Below are positions 34,788 through 44,063 of a stretch of 64,000 bases of DNA, one piece after another. The stretch comes from Fibrisoma montanum (GTDB lineage: Bacteria > Bacteroidota > Bacteroidia > Cytophagales > Spirosomataceae): the NCBI RefSeq assembly GCF_003583365.1, contig NZ_QXED01000009.1, positions 62,001 to 126,000 of the forward strand, given 5' to 3'. A program made the position numbers and the translations under genes. The notes under the pieces are model-generated. The model ran no database searches, had not been told where the DNA came from, and worked only from the letters and a program-made list of their open reading frames with translations. How positions within the stretch are numbered: position 1 is the first letter of the stretch; each line of letters starts with the position of its first letter.

Positions 34788-35570
34788 CTACTCACGGAGA
34801 GCCAGCCGGATGGCTTCCTCTACGGGCCAATGCCGTACGGTTTTGTCTTCAGGTCGCAGCTCATCGCTCAGCAACAAGGGTGGCTGAGCCAGAAACCGGG
34901 GCTCGCTCCCCTGATGCCTCTGAGCCGCATGCGCCAGAAAGGGGTGGCATAAATACACCGTACCGGCTTCACCGGTTGCCAGGACGTCTTCACGATCCGG
35001 CAGGTGATTCAGCTTACCGGCGAGTTCCACGAAGGAAAGGCCCTGCTCACCGGCCGGCTGCAACAACCGCGCTACGTCCCGGTGTGAGCCCACCCGAATC
35101 CGCGTAGGTGCGTCAACGTCACTGACATCCGAAAACAGAAACAGCATCAGCAAACCCCTTCCTTTCGAGCGCACATTGACCCGCCACTCGAAGTAGTTGG
35201 AGGGGTCGGTTCCGGGAAAGCTGGCATCCACGTGCCAGCCGTCATCGCCGGATTCCTCATGCGAGGGAAAACGAACGGGAAACGAACCCATAGCTTTCGG
35301 CGCTACCCACCGACCCGGGCCTACCAGTTCGTCAAAGGCCTGATGCAGAACGGGCGTATTGGCCGCGTCGACGAAGGGTTTCTGGGTGTACATACCCAAC
35401 CAGACGACCGGCCTGGTCCACGTAGCAGGATCGTGGGGATCGCCATCCATGTCCTGCCACAAAATGGTTCGCACCTCCTCGGCAAGTTGGCCGGAGAACG
35501 CACGATCAATGCGAACGAATCCATCCTGAATGAATTGCTCGATCTGTTTTTCTGAGAATATACCTGGCAT
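34788..35570 (-). CDS. phytanoyl-CoA dioxygenase (PhyH) family oxygenase
   Basis: A 260-residue non-heme iron, 2-oxoglutarate-dependent oxygenase. The iron site is seen as His113-x-Asp115 in WHVDASF and a distal His in 'LCHPFLAHAAQRHQG', followed by an Arg (SEPRFL) for 2-oxoglutarate. The gene starts MPGIFSEKQIEQF, with no signal peptide, so the enzyme is cytosolic. The family hydroxylates varied small molecules; the substrate is not clear. It is not in an operon. Confidence 0.85.
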   Translation of the reverse strand: MPGIFSEKQIEQFIQDGFVRIDRAFSGQLAEEVRTILWQDMDGDPHDPATWTRPVVWLGMYTQKPFVDAANTPVLHQAFDELVGPGRWVAPKAMGSFPVRFPSHEESGDDGWHVDASFPGTDPSNYFEWRVNVRSKGRGLLMLFLFSDVSDVDAPTRIRVGSHRDVARLLQPAGEQGLSFVELAGKLNHLPDREDVLATGEAGTVYLCHPFLAHAAQRHQGSEPRFLAQPPLLLSDELRPEDKTVRHWPVEEAIRLALRE

Positions 35571-35892
35571 ATATGATTCGTTATGCGGCCGGCAAGCGCG
35601 TATACACAGCGCCTGACCTTGACTGGATTACCTCAAGGTGCCACTAAAAGGCGCTGCTACGCAGACCTGTGCCTGACCAGCTGATTTGACAAAACCTGAA
35701 TGAGGGCAATAGAAAGCGAAGGCCTTGACTAAGGCGGTCTGTCGGAACGACAAACGGGCGGGACGATTTATAACATTGGTGCCATTCTCATACTGGCAAA
35801 GGTATCTGAAATCAAGCGGCTTGTCAAGATCCGACTACCAATACCGTCAACTGAACGAACGCACTGGCCTGGCGGAAACCCGTGCCGACCGC
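35571..35892. other. gene-free stretch with imperfect hairpin
   Basis: No coding potential is seen in 322 bases. The only structure noticed is an imperfect stem, AGCGCCT at 35608-35614 with AGGCGCT at 35649-35655, holding an inner CCTTG/CAAGG pair. It may end the protease transcript coming from the right, though at nearly 240 bases from its stop. Confidence 0.4.
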
Positions 35893-36777
35893 TTACCCTT
35901 CGTAATACTTCACGCCCCGCTCACGGAGAAACTGTTTGATCACATCCACGTGAACGCACTGCCCTACGTTCAGGAACGGATAGTTGGAAACGCGGGTTTT
36001 GCGACCGTTGACCAGTACGTCGCGGTTCTCAATATCGAAGCCCAGGTGCAGGTGCCGCGTGGCCGATTGCATGCCATAAATCAGGCCATTGGTATCGAAC
36101 AGCGGCCCACCACTCTGCCCGCGCAGACCGGGTGTGCTCATTTCGATGCCCGTCACGTCACCGTTTTCAGTAAGCAGTCGGGTAATGATGCCATCGATCG
36201 GGAAGCGGGGCGAAGCCGTTCGCCCTTCGGTGGTCCATTCAATGTCGTCGGTGGCCGGGTTGAAGCGGAAGTTCGTAAAATCCGGGAACGGATACCCCAG
36301 GCGGCACAGACTCCGGCCTACCTTAACGCGGCTGGTGTCGCGCAGGAACGTAGCGTAGGAGCGGTACAGCGTGCGAGTATACCCCCTGAATCGCAGAATG
36401 GCCAGATCCTGAGTCGGGTGCAGGTCAATGCTCACCTCCCGGAACACATCCACGCAGTTGACGAAGCTGTTCCGTACCCGCACGAGCGTTTCGGGCCGGA
36501 GTCTGTACTTCTCTTCCAGCCGGCTCAGGTGGTGCGCGATATTTTTCTCCCGCTGCACGGCCCGGCGTTCGGCCAGAAAATTCAGGTGGTTCTGGTAAAT
36601 GGAATCGGCGTTGGTAATCAGTTCGGCTACGTGTTTGCACGTAACAGCGCAGCCTTCTTCGTTCACGAAAAACAGCGTTGCACTACCCGGAATGATTTCG
36701 TTGTGACCATATAGCCGAACGATGGAATGAAGAGGACGGGTGAAGGGATCAATGCGCTCAATGGCGTCAACAAACAT
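35893..36777 (-). CDS. trypsin-like (S1) serine protease without signal peptide
   Basis: A 294-residue protein with a trypsin-like catalytic triad: His49 in VTCKHVAEL, Asp124 in HPTQDLAIL, and Ser222 in LRGQSGGPLFD. The GQSGGPL motif fits the trypsin/HtrA fold. No signal peptide, membrane helix or PDZ domain is seen. A helical insertion of about 60 charged residues sits between His and Asp ('LNFLAERRAVQREKNIAHHL' is part). It would act in the cytosol unless exported by another route. The role is unknown. Confidence 0.8.
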   Translation of the reverse strand: MFVDAIERIDPFTRPLHSIVRLYGHNEIIPGSATLFFVNEEGCAVTCKHVAELITNADSIYQNHLNFLAERRAVQREKNIAHHLSRLEEKYRLRPETLVRVRNSFVNCVDVFREVSIDLHPTQDLAILRFRGYTRTLYRSYATFLRDTSRVKVGRSLCRLGYPFPDFTNFRFNPATDDIEWTTEGRTASPRFPIDGIITRLLTENGDVTGIEMSTPGLRGQSGGPLFDTNGLIYGMQSATRHLHLGFDIENRDVLVNGRKTRVSNYPFLNVGQCVHVDVIKQFLRERGVKYYEG

Positions 36778-36830
36778 ACAGCAGGAAGATAACGGGCACT
36801 ACCGGCCCGGGCGTAAAGCCTGCAAAAATA

Positions 36831-36861
36831 GCAAAAAGGCGGGTCATACCCGCCTTTTTGC
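36831..36861 (-). terminator. rho-independent terminator after the 36875 lipoprotein
   Basis: Perfect 14-base arms 36831-36844 and 36848-36861 with loop CAT and A-/T-runs built into the stem base (AAAAAGGCGGGT). It can work on both strands, but only the minus-strand gene ends here. Confidence 0.8.
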
Positions 36862-36874
36862 GTTGAATGAACAC

Positions 36875-37141
36875 CTATTGCCTGGGCGTCACTTTTACCT
36901 CGGCCGGAACAGTCGGGCCTTGCGAGGCACTATCGGGTGGTGCCTGAATGGGCCCCTCCATGCTCGACATGGTCGTATCGCCCTGGCGGCCCATAACGCC
37001 CATCGTAGTGTCCGAAGCCGCTGCGTTTTCGGCCTGGTTTTCTTTATTATCGCCCGAACAGTTGAAAAACACTGTGCTGGACAGGGTAATCAGGCCCGCC
37101 AATAGTCCGGCCCGAACTCGACTCCGTGTGTTGCGTATCAT
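36875..37141 (-). CDS. small lipoprotein, low complexity
   Basis: An 88-residue protein with a basic N-terminus (MIRNTRSRVRAG), a hydrophobic stretch and a lipobox ending in Cys28 (FFNCSGD). The mature part is rich in Ala, Thr, Met, Pro and acidic residues without a fold I can name. It lies 16 bases after the OmpA-like gene on the same strand and is probably co-transcribed, so it may be an accessory envelope protein. Confidence 0.65.
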   Translation of the reverse strand: MIRNTRSRVRAGLLAGLITLSSTVFFNCSGDNKENQAENAAASDTTMGVMGRQGDTTMSSMEGPIQAPPDSASQGPTVPAEVKVTPRQ

Positions 37142-37157
37142 GATTCAGTAACGTTGA

Positions 37158-38513
37158 TTAAAGTTTGGTAACGACTACGTCGATGCGCCGGTTCTGCTCC
37201 CGGCCGTCGGGCGTGTCGTTGCTTGCTGTCGGCTTGGTCGAGCCAAACCCTTGTGTTGTAATGCGATTTGCCTGAATACCGGCCGCCGTTATGGCCGACT
37301 TCACGGCGTTGGCCCGGTCGAGCGACAATTGCTTGTTGGCCGCTGCGTTACCGGTATTGTCTGTATGCCCTTCAATCCGGATGTTCAGCGATGGATACGC
37401 TTCCATGATCTGTATCAGGTCATTCACATTGGGCTGCGACTCGGCCGAAATCCGCGCCGAATTGGTCTCGAACGTCAGGTTTTCGAACGTGAATGTCTGA
37501 TCCAGGTCCGTCGGCTTGCTGGCCAGAAATTCAGCCAGTTGCGCATTGAACGACCCTTCGACCAGATTCAGTCTCCGTCCACCCGGCAGCTCAACATCCC
37601 GCCGGGCCGCGTTGGTTTCCTCGTCGCGGATACCCAGCGCTCCCGGCGCCGTCGAATCGGCTACCTGCCCGTTGGCCCCCCGGATATTCTCCTTCGTAGC
37701 CGCCGACGTATCCTCGACCGCATCGCGCTCGGTAGCACGCGTTGTGTCTGTATACACCCCGTTGATACCATCCTGGTCTTCGCGGCATTTCTGCACGATC
37801 AGCCCCACCACCAGCACACCGAGAGCCACCATGGCCCAGCGCAGCCAGCGCACGTTTTCGCGCCGACGATCCCCTTCGGGGCTTTTCGGAATGTTGGGGT
37901 TGATAACCGTACTCGTGAAGTTATCGGCCCCCTGCACCTCGGTCTGAGGGCCGGCGGGCGTATGCAGCTTGTCGAAGCCGAGCAGGGTCGCAATGCCTTC
38001 CAATCCTCTCGGCAGGCTCGTGCGGAACTCGTCGGCCTGGCCCAGCAGAAGCGTGGTCAGATTCGACGCCGTCAGGCCTTTATCCTGCTCCTGCCGCCCC
38101 AGAATTCCCATCAGCACCGACCCGGCCAGACTCAGCACCGTCAGGGCTGACAGCGGTTTGACACCACTATACTGGCCCAGCACATCGACCGCCCGGTCGA
38201 GATTGGAGCCGAATATCTGCCGTAGAAAGTCCTGCCCCTGGGTCGACGTTTCGACGGTTTCCTGATGAGCATCCGTTACCTGCGCCACGGCCAGCGGGGT
38301 GCGGCCATAATCACGTTTTTCCAGAAAATCGATAATCCCGGATGCTCCGCCCGATGCCTGTACCCGCCGGGTTAATCCGCCCAGCAGGGTTGGCAGCGCT
38401 CCATCGACAGTCTTTTTAATATTGGCTGGCGTTTCGTTTAGTTCACCGCTGAGTTGGTCAATAACCGAAGGCGTAAACTGCTCTCTTAAAAAAGATAATA
38501 AATGAACAGCCAT
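37158..38513 (-). CDS. DUF937-OmpA fusion membrane protein
   Basis: A 451-residue protein in three parts. Residues 1-190 are DUF937 ('LLSFLREQFTPSVIDQLSGEL', quoted in part, then 'TLLGGLTRRV'). A transmembrane helix follows at about 225-243 (MVALGVLVVGLIV). A C-terminal OmpA-like peptidoglycan-binding domain spans about 330-451, with 'NIRIEGHTDNTGN', 'LSLDRANAVKSAI' and 'QNRRIDVVV'. The topology suggests DUF937 in the cytosol and OmpA in the periplasm, linking the cell wall to something inside. It heads a two-gene unit with the small lipoprotein. Confidence 0.9.
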   Translation of the reverse strand: MAVHLLSFLREQFTPSVIDQLSGELNETPANIKKTVDGALPTLLGGLTRRVQASGGASGIIDFLEKRDYGRTPLAVAQVTDAHQETVETSTQGQDFLRQIFGSNLDRAVDVLGQYSGVKPLSALTVLSLAGSVLMGILGRQEQDKGLTASNLTTLLLGQADEFRTSLPRGLEGIATLLGFDKLHTPAGPQTEVQGADNFTSTVINPNIPKSPEGDRRRENVRWLRWAMVALGVLVVGLIVQKCREDQDGINGVYTDTTRATERDAVEDTSAATKENIRGANGQVADSTAPGALGIRDEETNAARRDVELPGGRRLNLVEGSFNAQLAEFLASKPTDLDQTFTFENLTFETNSARISAESQPNVNDLIQIMEAYPSLNIRIEGHTDNTGNAAANKQLSLDRANAVKSAITAAGIQANRITTQGFGSTKPTASNDTPDGREQNRRIDVVVTKL

Positions 38514-38584
38514 TTTTCATACGTTGGTTAGTTAGCTTAATAAACGAGTCGTCAGCCCGAATGTTCGGAAAGCTGAGCAAGGGG

Positions 38585-38650
38585 CAAACGACAAAGGGTC
38601 CGAGGTATCAGGTTACCAGTAACCTGTTACGTCAGACCCTTTATCGTTTG
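38585..38650 (-). terminator. long hairpin after the BON-LysM gene
   Basis: Outer arms 38585-38600 and 38635-38650 pair with one mismatch (AAACGACAAAGGGTC type), and an inner stem 38609-38615 pairs with 38620-38626. It starts 13 bases after the stop at 38663. Confidence 0.65.
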
Positions 38651-38662
38651 ATGGCAATCGGC

Positions 38663-39136
38663 TTACAGTTGCGGAATGCGCAGTACCTGATTGGGGTAAA
38701 TCAGATCAGGATCCTTGAGCATCGGCTTGTTCGCTTCGAAGATGATGCCGTATTTCATCGGGTCACCGTATACTTCCTTCGAGATTTTCGACAACGTATC
38801 GCCTTCCTTCACGGTGTAGTACTTCCCTTCCGGAGCCGGCGTGACAACGTGCAGTTGATTATCGACCGTCTGCACGCCTTCCACATTACCAACGGCCAGG
38901 GCAATCTTTTCAGCATCCTCCTGCGACCTCACTTCGCCTTCCAGCGTAACGGTATCGCCTTTGGTTTTAACCGTCAGTTTGTTGTAGGCCAAGCCCAGTT
39001 GCTTGACGTGGTTCAACAGGGCGCTGGCCCGCAGCGGCTCGACCTGCTCCGCCTTGGCCGGATCGTTGGCTGGTGCTTCCTGCTCTTTGTTGAAGATCTT
39101 TTCGCCTACTCCTTTGAAGAATGATAAGAGACCCAT
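38663..39136 (-). CDS. lysM: BON-LysM potassium/peptidoglycan-binding protein (Kbp/YgaU-like)
   Basis: Start at ATG 39136 (MGLLSFFKGVGEK). The 157-residue product has a BON domain (about 45-100, 'LGLAYNKLTVKTKGDTVTLEG' in part and 'EGVQTVDNQLHVV') and a C-terminal LysM motif (105-157, 'YYTVKEGDTLSKISKEVYGD'). Length and order match E. coli Kbp, a soluble K+-binding protein. There is no signal peptide, as in that protein. It stands alone between hairpins. Confidence 0.92.
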   Translation of the reverse strand: MGLLSFFKGVGEKIFNKEQEAPANDPAKAEQVEPLRASALLNHVKQLGLAYNKLTVKTKGDTVTLEGEVRSQEDAEKIALAVGNVEGVQTVDNQLHVVTPAPEGKYYTVKEGDTLSKISKEVYGDPMKYGIIFEANKPMLKDPDLIYPNQVLRIPQL

Positions 39137-39334
39137 TGGTTTTGTGAGGTTTTGTGAAACATGTTCATTCGGAAACACGATGGCTCCGAATATACCACCA
39201 TCACAACCTGCGAACCATACGATTGTTTAATCCATACTTTGATTTTAATTGTATAACAATTTGAGGCTATTGGCGGTACTAACCCATTGATCTGTCAGTA
39301 TACGTTCAGTTTCGTTTTCACCTTTTTATAATCA

Positions 39335-39342
39335 TATGTTTG
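39335..39342 (+). promoter_or_regulatory. candidate -7 element for the 39385 barrel gene
   Basis: TATGTTTG matches TAnnTTTG exactly, 42 bases before the ATG. A TTCG 19 to 20 bases upstream is a weak -33 partner. Confidence 0.4.
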
Positions 39343-39384
39343 AAGTACGGCTACGCAGCCGGCTAACAGGCAATCGGCTTACGC

Positions 39385-40170
39385 ATGAAAAAAGTACACG
39401 TCATTTTCGCTTTGGTTTGCTGCTCAACGGTGGGGTTGGCTCAGGAGCCGTTTGAGGCTGGGGTAAAAGGAGGAGCAACCTTTACGCATGGCTACACGAG
39501 AATTCCGGCCGTGACCGTGCCGGTATCAGCCTCGGCATCCGTCACGATTCCGCAACTGAATAACGACAACAACGGAATTGGCACCAGCTATTCGTACGGG
39601 CTTTGGGCGCGAAAAAACTACGACCGGTTCTTCATTCAGGTGGAAGCCGATTTCAATTCGTTCCTGCTTAAACAGCAGACCAACCTGAACGTACCGGCCG
39701 CGCTGGCGTTTACCATTGCCCGGCAACCACGCCCATCAATCATTCCGGCCGAAACGCCCACGGCCGTGACGATCATCTCGGAGTCGACGCTTCAGTCGAT
39801 CAACATCCCGATTTTGTTCGGCCGGCGCTGGGTCAATGGGAAGATCCGGGGGTACCTGGGGCCGAATCTGCTGTTCACCACCCGGGCCGAAGTCAGGCGC
39901 AATACGTCGGCTACCATCGGGGGCGCTACCATTACGGTTCCGGAAACCACAACCGACCTGAAAAATCCGAATCTGCAAAACCCCACGGAAGCGCAGCTGA
40001 AGGTTAAAGCCTTTACGTTTGCCGGGGAGATTGGGGTTGGCTATACGATTCTGAACCGCATCGATCTCGATGCCCGCTACGCCGTGCCAGTCGGGGGAGT
40101 TTATGAAAACAAAGCCATCACGGGCTATCTCGGCATTGCCACCGTTACGCTTGGGTACCGGCTGTTTTGA
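39385..40170 (+). CDS. PorT-type outer-membrane beta-barrel protein
   Basis: A 261-residue protein with a signal peptide ending near GLAQ. The mature part begins with 'FEAGVKGGATFTHGY', the usual opening of PorT/OMP_b-brl_2 barrels, and continues with strand pairs such as 'YSYGLWARKNYDRFFIQVEADF' (part) and 'QSINIPILFGRRW', to end in 'YLGIATVTLGYRLF'. Such eight-stranded barrels are frequent in this phylum; their role is unknown. It lies 241 bases before the TonB-dependent receptor gene in the same direction. Confidence 0.8.
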   Translation: MKKVHVIFALVCCSTVGLAQEPFEAGVKGGATFTHGYTRIPAVTVPVSASASVTIPQLNNDNNGIGTSYSYGLWARKNYDRFFIQVEADFNSFLLKQQTNLNVPAALAFTIARQPRPSIIPAETPTAVTIISESTLQSINIPILFGRRWVNGKIRGYLGPNLLFTTRAEVRRNTSATIGGATITVPETTTDLKNPNLQNPTEAQLKVKAFTFAGEIGVGYTILNRIDLDARYAVPVGGVYENKAITGYLGIATVTLGYRLF

Positions 40171-40411
40171 TGAGTACTTTCCGACTGTTCCGGCTACGGA
40201 ATCAGGTACTTTCTCCGCCGGGGTCCGTAGCCGGCTTTTGTACGTTACCGGCACGGATTGGACGAAAGGCCGACGTAATGCAAACGTATCCCCGAATCGG
40301 TCTATTACTAGAACCTCAACCGATTAATGGTTACAAACAAGTAATAATCTGTTAACATCAAAGTAACATACACCTACTCTCTTTGCATTGGGAAATTTTA
40401 CCCATTGCTTC

Positions 40412-43400
40412 ATGAGAAAAAAGCTACTTTCTTCAATTATTTTCATCTTCATTGCCTGCGTCGCGATCAATCACGCAATAGCGCAGACCACTCAGGCTTC
40501 CATATCGGGAGTTATCCTGGAAAACAACAAAACACCGCTGCCGGGCGCTACGGTCCGGGTTCGCAATGAATCGACGGGCTTCTCTACCGGAACGATCACA
40601 AACGCGCTGGGCGAGTACTCGTTTAAAGAATTACCGTTGGGTGGCCCCTACACCGTACAGGCTACCTTTGTTGGGTATGGCGAACAGAAACGGACGGGCT
40701 ACTTTCTGAACCTGGGCGATGCCATTCGGGCAAACCTGTCGATGCAGGAAGACGGTCAGACGCTGCAGGTCGTAGACGTTGTAGCGTCGGGTTTGAAGAA
40801 CAAAATCGAAAACTTCGGGGCGGCTACCGTCGTTACGGCGCGGTCCATTGCCACCCTGCCTGTCAACGGCCGAAACTTCACTACCCTCATTGACTTGTCG
40901 CCCCTGGCCGGTCGGGGCGGTAACCTCGCCGGACAGCTTGGCTCATCGACCAACTTCACCATCGACGGTATGACGGCCAAAAACCCAACGTCAGCCGGAG
41001 CAACTACCAGCCGGAGTGGTGCGCCGTACTCGATTTCCATTGAAGCCGTGCGGGAGTTCAAGGTGATTACGAACCAGTACGATGTCGTGTACGGACGTGC
41101 CGGGGGTGGTCTGGTCTCGGCGGTAACTAAGGCAGGTACGAACAAACTGACGGGCAGTGTATTCAACTACACCCGCGCCAACTGGCTGGCCAGCCGGTTC
41201 GACATCCGGGGAAATCCGCGGACGGTGCGCTTTGCTACCAACCAGTTCGGTTTTTCGCTGGGTGGCCCTATCATCAAAGACAAGCTGCACTTCTTCGTGG
41301 TTTGGGACCGGCAGCAGGATTCGCGCCCGCTCATCGTAGCCGACATCCAGTCGCCCGTTGATGAAAACCGTTTCAACGTGACCCGCGCTACGCTCGACCG
41401 GTTTGTAAGCATTGCCCGCAACCAGTACGGCACTGCCAATACGCCCCAGTACGGTCAGTTCGACAAAGTACGTGGCTCGAACGCAGGTTTCCTGCGGCTC
41501 GACTGGCAGATCAACGACAAAAACCTGCTGACCATCCGCAATAACTTCACCAGCGACCGTAATAAGCTGGGACTGGTCGATAATACAGCCATCAACATCC
41601 TGGAATCGTACGGTAACGATTTCAACTGGGACAACAGCCTGCTGGCCACACTTCGTACGTCGCTGAACCCACGTATTACCAACGAACTGAAGCTGCAGCA
41701 TCTCTACACGTACCAGCTCAGCAGCCCCGGCGACCAGTTGCCATCGGCTAACATCCCCAGAAACATCGTTGAAAACGTAGCATCGACGTTGTCAGATGGC
41801 GCTAACCGGGCAACCAATATTCAGATGGGCGGCCATCGGTTTGCGCAGGAAGGTTTTACCAATAATGTACTGCAGCTAGTCAATAACCTGTACTACAACA
41901 CCGACAAGGCCCAGTTTACGTTTGGTACTGACATACAGTACACGAACGCCGAATCGGTTTATGGCAGCGAAGTAAATGGCCGGTTCCACTACACAGTTGA
42001 CGGGTCACTCTCAGCACTCGACAAGTTTGAACGACTGCAGCCCTACCGCTATTTCCGCGAAGTACCCCTGAAAGACGACTGGAGCGTGCGCAGCAACATC
42101 TGGAACGCCGGGCTGTATGGCCAGGTAAGCACCCGGCTGGCTACGGGTCTGGATATGACCGCCGGTCTGCGCTTCGACTACGCCCATTATCCTAAAGCTG
42201 CGCTTAACCAGGCGGTACTGGAGGACCTGAAACTGCGGACCGACAACCGGCTGCGGTCGTTTGTTGTGCAGCCGAGGCTGCAGTTTACGTGGGACGTGAA
42301 CGAGCGTCGTCGTGACATCATCCGCGCTGGGGCCGGGGTATTTGCCTCCGATATCAACAACTACGCCATCATCAACAACCTGACGTTCGATGGTACCAAC
42401 CTCGCTACTGTTGATGTACGCGGTGCCAATGTACCCAGGCCTGACTTCGCGGCTTACCGCCAGAACTACGCCAGCATTCCGGCCCTGGCCCAGTTTCAGT
42501 TGCCGACCATCAACATGACGGGAGCCGACGCGCGTGTGCCGGTGCTGTACAAGGCCAACCTTTCGTATACACGCTTCCTGAGCGACCGCCTGAAGGTAAG
42601 TCTGTCGGGCTTTATGTCGCTGGCCCGTAATAACTACACGTACGTAGACCGGAATATGGAAACCGAGCCGTTTTTTCGCTTAGCCAACGAAGATAACCGG
42701 GGCGTGTATGTGCCGCTGGCATCGATGCCCGCCAACGGGGCAGGCGACTGGCTGCAGGGCCGCATCAGCCAGCGGCTTGGCCGGGTGCTGGAGCTGACCA
42801 GCGACGGGAAGGTCAACCAGTTTGCCGTGGTAGCCGATGCAACGTACCGCTACTTCCGCGACGGAGAGTTTACGGTCAGCTACACCTGGAACGACACCCG
42901 CGACAATACCTCGTATAACGGTAACGTAGCCAACACCGCCACCCTGGTGCAGCCCGTGAAGGATGACCCGCGTAACCTGAGCCGGATAACCTACTCCGAT
43001 AACCAGTTCCGCCACAAAGTTGTCTTCTTTGGTACACTGCCAACGTTCTGGGGGGTTACGCTGGCCGTTCGCTACTCAGGCCTGGGTGGAACGCGCTATA
43101 CGCTGCTGTCGGGCGCCAACAGCAACGCCGACTTCGTAGCGGGCCAAAACGACCTGGCCTTTATTTTCGACCGCAACAGCGAAAGCGTACCGGCCAATGT
43201 GCGGACGGGTCTTCAGGCCATCATCGATAACCCCAATGCCAGCCAGAGCATTAAGGATTACATCAACGCCTACTCGGGCCGCATTGCCGAGCGCAACGGC
43301 GGCATCAACGGCTTCTACGGTATATTCGATATCCGGGCCAGCAAGCGGTTCCGGGTGTACCGGAATCATAGCATCGAACTGTCGGCCGACGTGTTCAACT

Positions 43401-43615
43401 TCGCCAATTTCCTGAACAAAAACTGGGGCGTTAACCGCTCGCTTGGTTCGCAGGCTCTGTACGCGCTGGGCATTCCGGCCACAGCCACCACACCCGCCCA
43501 AACTCCGTTCGACCGGGCCAATCAGCGGTTCGTATACCGGGTTAACACAGCAGGCATTGTTACTCCCTCCGGCGATCCTTTCCAGGTACAGTTGGGGGCA
43601 CGGTATAGTTTCTAA
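40412..43615 (+). CDS. TonB-dependent receptor with carboxypeptidase-like N-domain
   Basis: Start at ATG 40412 (MRKKLLSSII), giving a signal peptide ending near NHAIAQ; upstream codons are non-coding. The 1067-residue product has a carboxypeptidase-regulatory-like domain (about 25-110, 'ASISGVILENNKTPLPGATVRV' in part), a plug domain with 'TLPVNGRNFTTLIDLSP' and 'NFTIDGMTAKNPT', and a long barrel ending 'PFQVQLGARYSF'. It imports a large substrate across the outer membrane with TonB energy. It is not SusC, since no SusD gene follows. It resembles the OmpA-type or Oar-like receptor group with 'SGAPYSISIEAVREFKVITN' (part). A terminator follows. Confidence 0.93.
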   Translation: MRKKLLSSIIFIFIACVAINHAIAQTTQASISGVILENNKTPLPGATVRVRNESTGFSTGTITNALGEYSFKELPLGGPYTVQATFVGYGEQKRTGYFLNLGDAIRANLSMQEDGQTLQVVDVVASGLKNKIENFGAATVVTARSIATLPVNGRNFTTLIDLSPLAGRGGNLAGQLGSSTNFTIDGMTAKNPTSAGATTSRSGAPYSISIEAVREFKVITNQYDVVYGRAGGGLVSAVTKAGTNKLTGSVFNYTRANWLASRFDIRGNPRTVRFATNQFGFSLGGPIIKDKLHFFVVWDRQQDSRPLIVADIQSPVDENRFNVTRATLDRFVSIARNQYGTANTPQYGQFDKVRGSNAGFLRLDWQINDKNLLTIRNNFTSDRNKLGLVDNTAINILESYGNDFNWDNSLLATLRTSLNPRITNELKLQHLYTYQLSSPGDQLPSANIPRNIVENVASTLSDGANRATNIQMGGHRFAQEGFTNNVLQLVNNLYYNTDKAQFTFGTDIQYTNAESVYGSEVNGRFHYTVDGSLSALDKFERLQPYRYFREVPLKDDWSVRSNIWNAGLYGQVSTRLATGLDMTAGLRFDYAHYPKAALNQAVLEDLKLRTDNRLRSFVVQPRLQFTWDVNERRRDIIRAGAGVFASDINNYAIINNLTFDGTNLATVDVRGANVPRPDFAAYRQNYASIPALAQFQLPTINMTGADARVPVLYKANLSYTRFLSDRLKVSLSGFMSLARNNYTYVDRNMETEPFFRLANEDNRGVYVPLASMPANGAGDWLQGRISQRLGRVLELTSDGKVNQFAVVADATYRYFRDGEFTVSYTWNDTRDNTSYNGNVANTATLVQPVKDDPRNLSRITYSDNQFRHKVVFFGTLPTFWGVTLAVRYSGLGGTRYTLLSGANSNADFVAGQNDLAFIFDRNSESVPANVRTGLQAIIDNPNASQSIKDYINAYSGRIAERNGGINGFYGIFDIRASKRFRVYRNHSIELSADVFNFANFLNKNWGVNRSLGSQALYALGIPATATTPAQTPFDRANQRFVYRVNTAGIVTPSGDPFQVQLGARYSF

Positions 43616-43640
43616 AACGAATCAGAAGTTTCATCTTAAT

Positions 43641-43674
43641 ACGCCAACGGCAGCCTTTGGACTGCCGTTGGCGT
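43641..43674 (+). terminator. terminator of the TonB-dependent receptor gene
   Basis: Perfect 13-base stem (43641-43653 with 43662-43674), eight-base loop, 25 bases after the stop. Confidence 0.75.
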
Positions 43675-44063
43675 TTAGAGCTGTCTATCTTTTTTGCCCT
43701 TGCTTATAAAGGGGTAGTTCTGCCGAAAAGTCTATAATTCGTCACTTGGCTGTCTAAAGGAGCATACTGCCCAAACCGTCTTAATGATCAAAAGTCACGA
43801 CTTTCTGATCCACAGTCAATTAAATGCTTTACCGGTTGAATTGTATCAAAAGTAGAGTCAAAAATTATGTAGAATTTGAGTTTACAATACCAACTTTTTA
43901 AACCACAAACTGAAGAGGAACAGATCATTAACTAATAAGGGTAGTTCAGACGATGAATTATGTACTTTTCGTGATTAAAACCTCTGCCTATTTACAGATA
44001 AGCGGGAAAGTATAAAAAAGCGTTTTTAATGGCTGGGGTGAAAAACAGCGTCGCGTACTCCGC
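43675..44063. other. AT-rich gene-free patch with IS-end-like motifs
   Basis: No gene is visible. The patch is clearly richer in A and T than its flanks. It holds copy B of the insertion-sequence-like motif at 43711-43746 and a weaker relative at 43937-43973 (GGGTAGTTC then TTATGTACTTTTCGT). A third, inverted copy follows at 44635-44667. Confidence 0.6.
43711..43746. repeat. insertion-sequence-end-like motif, copy B
   Basis: Contains TAGTTCTGCCGAA (43715-43727) and TATAATTCGTC. The reverse complement of 44635-44667 aligns to it over about 33 bases with few differences (GGGTAGTT, TGCCGAA, TATAATTCGTC shared), forming an inverted pair about 0.9 kb apart. Confidence 0.5.
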
